From DASTCC01 sp035711465 (GTDB lineage Bacteria > Acidobacteriota > Vicinamibacteria > Vicinamibacterales > SCN-69-37), in the NCBI GenBank assembly GCA_035711465.1, contig DASTCC010000447.1, forward strand, positions 1 through 14,205: a DNA stretch of 14,205 nucleotides, written 5' to 3'. A program made the translations under genes and the position numbers. Of the stretch, positions 8,075 to 14,205 are shown piece by piece. Position 1 is the first letter of the stretch. Each line of letters begins with the position of its first letter. A model generated the notes under the pieces. The model was not told the DNA's origin and ran no database searches. It saw only the letters and a list, made by a program, of their open reading frames with translations.

Positions 8075-11000
8075 CGAACCGCTCGACCGCTCGATCGAAG
8101 GCCTCCGGTTGCGTCTCCCAGATCGAGTGCGAGGCATCGGACACGAAGTCGACTGAGATCGACGCCGACGCACCGTTGCGCCGGAACTGATCCAGCATCC
8201 GATCGCGGAACGCGCGTGGATCCGCGGTATCGGAACCGATCGCGAACAACGCCAGCGTCGGTACCTCGATCCGCGACAGCAACCGGCCAGCATCGAGCCG
8301 CAGCCATTCCCGCCAGTACGCGAGCACGTTCGCGCGCGGAGGCGTCAGCCACATCTCCTCGTACGTTCGGCGCCGCTCGGGCCTCAATCCCGGGCGCGGC
8401 GATGCCGTGTTGAGCTTGCGCCAGGCCTCGTCGTCGTCGTAATCGCGCAGGACCTTCGCCATCTCCGCGTCCGCCCACTCGACGCGCTGCGCCGTCGAAA
8501 AGCCCAGCGTCGTGTCGTTCTGGATCGTCGCGTCGACGGTGATGACGCGGCCGACGAGATCCGGGTGTTCAGCGGCGAAGCGGACGGCGACCGGGCCGGC
8601 GGCTGAATGCGCGACGAGAACGGGCTTCTCCAGACGCTCGTCACGGATGAGCTGCGCCAGCGCGGCGACGACGTTGTTCAGGAGAGGCGTATCGGTTCGC
8701 GACGGCGCCACTCGCGGCAGCGGCGTGTCTCCCATCCCAGGCCAGGTCACGGCGTACATCCGGTATCGCGCGGCGTTGCGCGCCATGAACTCGTCGAAGG
8801 CGCGCCAATCGCAGCCGAGACACGGCATCAGGATCATCGGCGTCGATCCCGTGCCGGCGCGCTCGACGTGCCCGAACCGCCCTGGCACTGCGGTGCGCGT
8901 CACCGCCACAGGTGTCGCGTCGCCGACAGGCCGCCCCTCGAGAAACGCGACCATCGTGTCTTCGAGCAGCTGCGGCCGCTCTTCGTGAATGAAGTGACCG
9001 GTATTGAAGAAGAACACCGAGGTCGCGCGGCCGTTTGCGCCGGCCTCGCGCATCTGTTTCACGTGCTGCGCCTTCGTCACCGCCGGGGTCGGATCGTTCG
9101 CGCCGATGGCCTTGATGTCGAGCAGCGGCCGGCGCAGGCCCGAGAGCAGCGGATTCAGATCGCTGAGGAAGCCCTCCCGCCAGTACTGAAACACGACCTC
9201 ACGAGGCGTCGCCATGAACATCCCGTGATAATCCGTGCGGCGCACGGGATCGGCAAGCGCCGGCATGTTGAACCGCCGCCAGGCTCCGGCCTCGGCGTAC
9301 TGGCGACGATTGAGATCGGTCAGTGCGATCGCGCCGGCACGCTGCGCCTCGACAGTCGCGGGGAACCAGCTCCTGGACGTCATGATGCCGCCATCGACGT
9401 TGACGACGTGGCTGACGCGCTCCGGTTCCTGGGCCGCCACCTGCAAGGCAACTCTGGCGCCGAACGAGTGGCCGACGAGGACGACGTTGCGAAGGTCGCG
9501 CTCTGCGAGCAGGCGTGCGACAGCCGCGACGGCGTTGTCGCGCCACACCGGCGAGTCGCCGTCGACGGCCAGGTCAGGCATCGGCGTGCCGCCGAAGCCA
9601 GGAAGGGTCACGGCCAACATCCGCCATCGATCGGCGTTGCGCTCCATGAACGGCTCCCACGACGTCCAGCGACACGACATGCAGGGAATGAGCACCATGG
9701 TCGTCTCGCCACGACCGCGAAGCTCGACTTCGGGCAGCACCGACGGCGTCATCTTGGGTCGCGCCGGATCGAGCCCAATCGCGCGGCTCACGAACGCCAG
9801 TTGTCGGGCCCAGTTCTCGGCCGATGCCGCGTTCGATGCTCCGAAGGTATGCGCCGCGCCCCATGCGACCTGCAACAGCACGGGGTCCGCGCAGGGCTGC
9901 GAGGCCTGCGCCGCGGCGACGAACTTGTACGCATGCGACGGCACGGCGATGTCGTCCTTTTCGCCGGCGAGAACCAGCATCGGCGGATAGCAGACGGTCG
10001 AGTCGAGATTGTGGTACGGCGACAGCGCCCGCAACGCCTTGAACTCGGATGGGGAGGCCGGGGAACCGAATTCGGGAATCCAGGATTCGGCGCCGGTGTG
10101 ACGATGGAAGCGCAGCATGTCGAGCGCGGGGATGTCGATGAGCGCCGCGCCGAACAGGCGCGGCCGCTGCAGCACCGCGGCGGCAGCGATGACGCCGCTG
10201 GCGCTGCCGCCGTTGGCGATCACCGTCTTCGGCGCGGCGTACTTCTGCGCGATCAGCCATTCGGCCGCGTCGATGTAATCGTCGACGCTCGTCTGCTTCT
10301 TCTCGCGAACGGCCGCCTCGTGCCAGGGGTCGCCATACTCTCCACCACCGCGCAAACAGGGAATGGCGTAGACGCCGCCCGCCTCCATCCACGCGAGAAC
10401 CTGCGGCTGAAACCATGGAAAGGCGGACCACCCGAAGGCGCCGTAGCCGTACATCAACGCCGGGCGCGAGCCATCCGGCCGCACGTTCTTGTGATGGGCG
10501 ATGAAGATCGGAATGCGCGTGCCGTCCCTGGCCGTATAGAACTCCTGCCGGCCGACGAAGTCGTTGGGATCGAAGCCGAGCTGCGGACGCAGGAAGAGCT
10601 CGGTGCGGCCGGTCTGTGGATCGAGCTCATAGACGGCGCCGGGGTCGCCCACGCCGGTGGCCACGTAGTAAGCGACGCGATCGGACGGACGGCCGCTGAA
10701 TCCGAGGCTGCCGACGGAAGGGCCCCAGACCGTTGTCAGCGAGGGCAGCGTCATCTCCTGGTGCTGCGCGCCATCGAGGGTGTGAATGCGCACCTTCGGC
10801 GCGGCGTCGCGCGTCGAGAACACGACCAGGCGCGAGGCGATCAGGTTCGCGTAGGAGATCGTCTCGTCCGCGGGTTGCGGCACGGCGTCGCGCCAGTGAC
10901 GCGGCTCGGGATGTTCGGGATCGACGCGAACGATGCGCTGTCGTGGCGCGGCGGCGGAGGTCTGAAACCAGAACGCGCCATCGTGCGCACCGAGGAACGC

Positions 11001-11924
11001 GAACTGCGCCTTGACCCCGGGAAAGAGCTCGGTGAAGGACGTGCTCGACGATCGCAGCCGGCGAGCCCAGACGCGCTGCTCGTTGACGCCTCGCGTATTC
11101 GTGGTAATCACCAGCCACTGGCCATCATCGGTCATGGCTGGCGCGTATCGCGTCGCCGCATCCTTCAACTCGAGCACGCGCTCGTCGGCGGCGGGCGCGG
11201 TGCCGATGACGTGACGCATCACCAGGCTCCTGGTGGGCGTCGCTGTCGTGACCGGTCCTGACGGCGTCGCAAATCTGACGTAATAGAAGCTGCGTCCGTC
11301 CGGCGCCCAGGCAATCGAGCCGCTCGACGCGTGCAGGAACTCGATCGTCTCCCCGACGTCGGCGCCGGAGACCACGTCACGCATGTGGAGCCGCAGCCAG
11401 CGGCTCTGGTCGGCGCTGACGCCGTAGAGCACGAGCCGGCCGTCCGGCGACGGCGACATCACCGCCGACAGGGAGTCCGGACCGTCGTTGCGGCGCAGGT
11501 CAACGAGCGGCTGCGGCACGCCGTTGCGGCCATCGCGCATCATCAGGACACGGCCGCTGGTGCCGTTGGCGTCGGTTTCGAAGAAGAACCAGCGATCGCC
11601 GCGACGGACCGGCGTCGTGTATCGACGGACGCCCGCCAGCGCGGCGATTCGCCGTTGCCACAGCTGGAACGTCGGGCCGTCCAGTTCACCTCTGGTGAGA
11701 TCGTCCTGGGCCTTGATCCAGGATCGCGTTCGAGGTGATTCGAGGTCCTCGAGCCATCGATACGGATCCGCGACGCGGACCCCGTGCAGGATGTCGGCGT
11801 CCGTGCCACGCTCGGCGGCTGGATAGGGCGGACGCTGGTCAGGACTGGCCTGGTCCATGCCGGCGACCGTTCCCGCACACAGCAGCACGGCGATGACGAG
11901 CGTCTGAAGACAGCGGCGAGACAT
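8028..11924 (-). CDS. Exported fusion: S9A prolyl-oligopeptidase-like enzyme plus two tandem alpha/beta hydrolase domains
   Basis: 1298 residues in one unbroken frame. ATG 11924 is chosen for its perfect GGAGGTGAT site. A signal peptide (about 1-22) precedes a seven-bladed S9A propeller (about 35-445) and its catalytic domain (about 455-715), with the triad Ser574 (GGSASG), Asp657/658 and His692. S9A enzymes cleave short, often Pro-containing, peptides. A first alpha/beta hydrolase domain (about 740-1000) has GHSFG (Ser820), Asp944 and His977. A second (about 1025-1290) has AHSAAG (Ser1107), Asp1232 and His1266. The two align closely at a spacing of 287 residues and share PCxxC(R/D)W, at Cys748/751 and Cys1035/1038. 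A typical S9A enzyme is about 700 residues, so the C-terminal 570 are extra. Location is probably periplasmic or outside; substrates of the added domains are unknown. The 3' end overlaps the convergent regulator gene; upstream is the divergent beta-lactamase-like gene. Confidence 0.94.
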   Translation of the reverse strand: MSRRCLQTLVIAVLLCAGTVAGMDQASPDQRPPYPAAERGTDADILHGVRVADPYRWLEDLESPRTRSWIKAQDDLTRGELDGPTFQLWQRRIAALAGVRRYTTPVRRGDRWFFFETDANGTSGRVLMMRDGRNGVPQPLVDLRRNDGPDSLSAVMSPSPDGRLVLYGVSADQSRWLRLHMRDVVSGADVGETIEFLHASSGSIAWAPDGRSFYYVRFATPSGPVTTATPTRSLVMRHVIGTAPAADERVLELKDAATRYAPAMTDDGQWLVITTNTRGVNEQRVWARRLRSSSTSFTELFPGVKAQFAFLGAHDGAFWFQTSAAAPRQRIVRVDPEHPEPRHWRDAVPQPADETISYANLIASRLVVFSTRDAAPKVRIHTLDGAQHQEMTLPSLTTVWGPSVGSLGFSGRPSDRVAYYVATGVGDPGAVYELDPQTGRTELFLRPQLGFDPNDFVGRQEFYTARDGTRIPIFIAHHKNVRPDGSRPALMYGYGAFGWSAFPWFQPQVLAWMEAGGVYAIPCLRGGGEYGDPWHEAAVREKKQTSVDDYIDAAEWLIAQKYAAPKTVIANGGSASGVIAAAAVLQRPRLFGAALIDIPALDMLRFHRHTGAESWIPEFGSPASPSEFKALRALSPYHNLDSTVCYPPMLVLAGEKDDIAVPSHAYKFVAAAQASQPCADPVLLQVAWGAAHTFGASNAASAENWARQLAFVSRAIGLDPARPKMTPSVLPEVELRGRGETTMVLIPCMSCRWTSWEPFMERNADRWRMLAVTLPGFGGTPMPDLAVDGDSPVWRDNAVAAVARLLAERDLRNVVLVGHSFGARVALQVAAQEPERVSHVVNVDGGIMTSRSWFPATVEAQRAGAIALTDLNRRQYAEAGAWRRFNMPALADPVRRTDYHGMFMATPREVVFQYWREGFLSDLNPLLSGLRRPLLDIKAIGANDPTPAVTKAQHVKQMREAGANGRATSVFFFNTGHFIHEERPQLLEDTMVAFLEGRPVGDATPVAVTRTAVPGRFGHVERAGTGSTPMILMPCLGCDWRAFDEFMARNAARYRMYAVTWPGMGDTPLPRVAPSRTDTPLLNNVVAALAQLIRDERLEKPVLVAHSAAGPVAVRFAAEHPDLVGRVITVDATIQNDTTLGFSTAQRVEWADAEMAKVLRDYDDDEAWRKLNTASPRPGLRPERRRTYEEMWLTPPRANVLAYWREWLRLDAGRLLSRIEVPTLALFAIGSDTADPRAFRDRMLDQFRRNGASASISVDFVSDASHSIWETQPEAFDRAVERFVSSGTVPRGGTQPRR

Positions 11925-11928
11925 ACAA

Positions 11929-11937
11929 ATCACCTCC
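11929..11937 (-). promoter_or_regulatory. Strong ribosome binding site of the hydrolase fusion
   Basis: GGAGGTGAT on the minus strand matches the 16S rRNA 3' end over nine bases, with eight bases between GGAGG and ATG 11924. It rules out the ATG at 11939, which lies upstream of this site, and is the best Shine-Dalgarno site seen in the window. Confidence 0.85.
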
Positions 11938-12153
11938 ACGCGCTGCTAGTAGACGGCTCCGGATTGCCCGGCTGCACATCACTTCGTGTGAACTTCGATG
12001 ACCGGCCAAACTACTGCGTGCGTGCCGGTTGCGTCGCCATCTCGCGACGTCGAGCCGTAGTCGGCGCTGTACCGATCAACTTCGTGCTAGCGCGAGTACT
12101 CTTGAATGCCGACGATATGGCCGTGATGCTGCGTGTCCGGATTGCGCGCCGAC

Positions 12154-12157
12154 GAGG
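12154..12157 (+). promoter_or_regulatory. Ribosome binding site of the metallo-beta-lactamase gene
   Basis: GAGG six bases before ATG 12164. It supports this start over longer in-frame versions, whose extra residues are Arg/Cys-rich and would bury the signal peptide. Confidence 0.6.
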
Positions 12158-12163
12158 TTCCGC

Positions 12164-13009
12164 ATGTTCCTGTTCGTGATCCTGTCGACCGTGTTGTTGC
12201 TTCAAACCCCTGATCACAAGACCAGGTCGAACTGGAATGCGCCCCATCCACCGTTCCGCATCTACGGCAACACGTTCTATGTGGGCAGCGCCGGCCTCAG
12301 CGCCATTCTGATTACATCCACAGAGGGCCATGTCCTCGTCGATGGCGGGCTGCCGGAGTCCGCGCCGCTGATTGCTGCCAATGTTCGTGAGCTCGGTTTC
12401 CGGGTCGAAGACATCAAGTGGATCGTCGTCTCCCATCCGCACTTCGACCACGCGGGCGGTGTCGCCGAGCTCCAGCAGCTGAGCGGCGCCGAGGTACTGG
12501 CGCGCGCCGGTGCTGCCAGCGTGCTTCGAGCCGGCCGCTCGGCGCCGGACGATCCGCAGTACGGCGTTGCGGCGCCGTTTCCCGCCATCGTTTCCATCCG
12601 GGCAATCGACGATCGCGCGGAGCTGAGCCTGGGTCCCATTCGACTGACGCCACATGTCACCGCGGGACACACGCCGAGCGGCACCAGCTGGTCCTGGCCG
12701 GCCTGCGAGGCCGCGACGTGCGCGACCGTGGTCTATGCGGACAGCCTGACTCCGGTCTCCGCTGACGGGTTCAGGTTCACGGACAGTCGCACCTATCCAA
12801 CCGCCGTCGCCGATTTCCGGCGGAGCTTTGCGGTGCTGAACGAGCTGTCATGCGACATCCTCGTGACGCCGCATCCTTCCGCGTCGTCGTTGTTCGTACG
12901 CGTCAAGGCCGGGTCGGTGATGGACCAGAACGCATGCCGCGCTTATGCCGCGCGCGCGACGACCGCGTTGAACACGAGGATCGAGACGGAGCGAAGAGGC
13001 AAGAAGTAG
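12164..13009 (+). CDS. Subclass B3 metallo-beta-lactamase-like hydrolase, exported
   Basis: 281 residues. A short hydrophobic N-terminus (FLFVILSTVLLLQ) is a likely signal peptide. The metal-binding set of subclass B3 is complete: HPHFDH (His91, His93, Asp95, His96), His169 in TAGHTPSGTSW, and His237 in LVTPHP. B3 hallmarks also include the PFRIYGNTFYVG strand near the N-terminus, YADSLT before the substrate loop, and Cys230/Cys258 at the positions of the conserved disulfide. A second Cys pair (181, 186) is less usual. The expected reaction is zinc-dependent opening of the beta-lactam ring in the periplasm; a lactonase-like or other ring-opening role cannot be excluded. Such genes are common chromosomal genes in soil bacteria, and nothing here suggests mobility. 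It is divergent from the hydrolase fusion and ends one base from the convergent VOC gene. Confidence 0.92.
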   Translation: MFLFVILSTVLLLQTPDHKTRSNWNAPHPPFRIYGNTFYVGSAGLSAILITSTEGHVLVDGGLPESAPLIAANVRELGFRVEDIKWIVVSHPHFDHAGGVAELQQLSGAEVLARAGAASVLRAGRSAPDDPQYGVAAPFPAIVSIRAIDDRAELSLGPIRLTPHVTAGHTPSGTSWSWPACEAATCATVVYADSLTPVSADGFRFTDSRTYPTAVADFRRSFAVLNELSCDILVTPHPSASSLFVRVKAGSVMDQNACRAYAARATTALNTRIETERRGKK

Positions 13010-13010
13010 A

Positions 13011-14205
13011 TCAGCGGAACTCGAGCCAGTAACCGAGCGCCTGCGCAGGTGCGACGAACACCCGGTCCGCCGCGGCAGCGCCGGCCATCCCGGCCGCTCC
13101 GATGACCTCGCGCGCGGTCTTCAGATCCGCGACCGACACCGTCATGCCGACGATCCTGTGTCCCGTCACGATCTGGTGACGGCCTGGCAACATCACGACG
13201 GCGCCTTCAGCGAACCGCGCGACGGTCGCGTCGACAGGATCGGGCACGTACACGGTTTCTTCCTTGAACGTCGCGCCAAGCGCCGCGAACAGACGGTGCT
13301 CCGCGGAGAGGTCGTCCGCCGCCAGCCAGACCGCGCGCACCGATTGGGCGGTATTTCGATGCGCGAAGTGCGCCGGCAGGTCCGTGGGCGATTTGTTTCG
13401 CCGACCGAAGAAGACGTAGCCGAGAGGGCCATCGGGACTCATCACCACGAGCCCGGATTCCCTCGTATAGGTCAGGCGCGCCGCGTTCAGCACCGATAGA
13501 AGCCTTGCCTCGGCAGGCGCGAAGAGGGAGAGGAATGCCGGGCCCTGCCCGCGGGCAATATGGCTCCGGTAGTTCCGCGTCTGCCGATCGACGCCGCGAG
13601 GCGCGGTGATCAACTCGATCTCGGTGCCGTCGCGAAATTTCACATGTTGATTCTCGACGCCGTTGGGATGCGGCCGCCCCGGCTTGAGCGCAAAGCCCAG
13701 GCGTTGATAGCGCTCGATCGCCACCTGAAGATCGGCGACCGCAACCGGCACGTGGTCGATGCCGCGGATCGCCGGCGGCGCCTGATCGCTGCGCGATGCC
13801 GGCTGCCAGCGTTCGTCGAAATCGAGCCGCCACCGGCCAGGCGCTTCTTCGGTTTCGTTCCGATAGTGAAAGCCCGAGTTCTCGGCGCGGAACTGTGAGC
13901 GCGTGTTCGCGCGCCCGGACCGCCACGGGATCGTCGCCGTCAACGTCACGGACGCCGGCGACAGCGTCGCCGACCGCTGGACCACATGGCCGAAGCGGCC
14001 GGCGGTGTAGGTGTCGATCTGCAGCGCGCGCGTTGATTCATCGGCCTGCCAGATCTGGATGCTGACGCGAAGGCCACCGTCGGGCGAGCGATGCCGGCGG
14101 TCGCAGTGGAGCGCGGTGCGGTCGAGAATCCAGCCGCAGCTGACGTCGCCGTGCTCCACGTGAGTGCTGCCGTCGCTGGCGTGGTGCGTGGCCACCGTCA
14201 TCCAG
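13011..14205 (-). CDS. VOC/glyoxalase-like protein with N-terminal DUF1579-like region, 5' end outside window
   Basis: The frame is open to the right edge, with 396 residues from the last visible ATG (14201). The true start is probably further upstream, because the N-terminal domain looks cut. Residues about 1-135 (SCGWILDRTALHCD, then SPDGG and alternating strands) resemble DUF1579-type small beta-barrel proteins; this is a tentative reading. Residues about 146-395 resemble glyoxalase-like (VOC) halves: IDHVPVAVADLQVAIERYQRLGF with His150, TEIELI with Glu196, then a second half around 288-396 (VRAVWLAADDLSAEHRLFAALGA; VGMTVSVADL). VOC proteins bind metal and act as lyases, dioxygenases or resistance proteins. 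Which applies here cannot be said. It is tail-to-tail with the beta-lactamase gene, one base apart. Confidence 0.83.
   Translation of the reverse strand, partial: WMTVATHHASDGSTHVEHGDVSCGWILDRTALHCDRRHRSPDGGLRVSIQIWQADESTRALQIDTYTAGRFGHVVQRSATLSPASVTLTATIPWRSGRANTRSQFRAENSGFHYRNETEEAPGRWRLDFDERWQPASRSDQAPPAIRGIDHVPVAVADLQVAIERYQRLGFALKPGRPHPNGVENQHVKFRDGTEIELITAPRGVDRQTRNYRSHIARGQGPAFLSLFAPAEARLLSVLNAARLTYTRESGLVVMSPDGPLGYVFFGRRNKSPTDLPAHFAHRNTAQSVRAVWLAADDLSAEHRLFAALGATFKEETVYVPDPVDATVARFAEGAVVMLPGRHQIVTGHRIVGMTVSVADLKTAREVIGAAGMAGAAAADRVFVAPAQALGYWLEFR

Larger units (their letters stand above)
11925..12163. promoter_or_regulatory. Divergent intergenic region between hydrolase fusion and metallo-beta-lactamase
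   Basis: 239 bases with no supported gene; it must drive both genes. ACTTCG occurs at 11981 and 11992 (11-bp spacing) and again, as ACTTCGTG, at 12079. No convincing -35/-10 pair was found on either strand. Confidence 0.5.

Noticed and set aside
8607..11261. An 884-codon plus-strand open frame antisense to the hydrolase fusion
   Set aside because: Its translation is Arg/His/Ala-rich low-complexity with no domain. The opposite strand encodes three clear hydrolase domains. Long shadow frames are expected at this GC content.
12011..12670. A 219-codon minus-strand frame in the beta-lactamase gene
   Set aside because: It is antisense to a complete B3 enzyme and shows no domain of its own.
12164..13009. 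Glyoxalase II or other general MBL-fold hydrolase for the beta-lactamase-like gene
   Set aside because: The PFRIYGN strand, TAGHTPSGTSW, YADSLT, LVTPHP and the Cys230/Cys258 pair together fit subclass B3 better than glyoxalase II.

Overview
The window is high-GC bacterial chromosome that is almost entirely coding. It most resembles Acidobacteriota, probably the Vicinamibacteria side. That assignment is inferred from gene content: a Ser/Thr kinase fused to a WD40-like (PD40) propeller, a VWFA-related protein of the acidobacterial type, and a winged-helix/TPR membrane regulator. No rRNA, tRNA, CRISPR array, insertion sequence or phage gene was found.

Layout. From about 6.58 kb down to base 1, a co-directional minus-strand block runs: CPA1-type cation/proton antiporter, TrkA-like RCK protein (ATGA overlap), a short chimeric remnant (lipoprotein-like start joined to a VapC/PIN tail), secreted VWA protein (GTGA overlap with the remnant), then a Ser/Thr kinase with an extracytoplasmic PD40 propeller whose 3' end is outside the window. 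Divergently, after a roughly 400-bp control region carrying three different short repeat arrays, lies a plus-strand CadC/ToxR-like winged-helix regulator with one membrane segment and TPRs. Its last 47 bases overlap the end of a convergent 1298-residue minus-strand gene. That gene encodes an exported S9A prolyl-oligopeptidase-like enzyme fused in one frame to two tandem alpha/beta-hydrolase domains. A 239-bp divergent promoter region separates it from a plus-strand subclass B3 metallo-beta-lactamase. That gene ends one base from a convergent VOC/glyoxalase-like gene which runs off the right edge.

How the genes may work together (inference). The antiporter and RCK protein look like a nucleotide-gated ion-exchange module split over two genes. 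The adjacent winged-helix regulator is the obvious candidate controller. The VWA protein and PD40 kinase look like a surface/signalling pair. The triple hydrolase and the metallo-beta-lactamase, expressed divergently and both apparently exported, could form an envelope detoxification or scavenging unit.

The most unusual item is the triple-hydrolase fusion. Its two C-terminal hydrolase domains are internal paralogues, and both carry a Pro-Cys-x-x-Cys motif where the oxyanion-hole loop normally lies.
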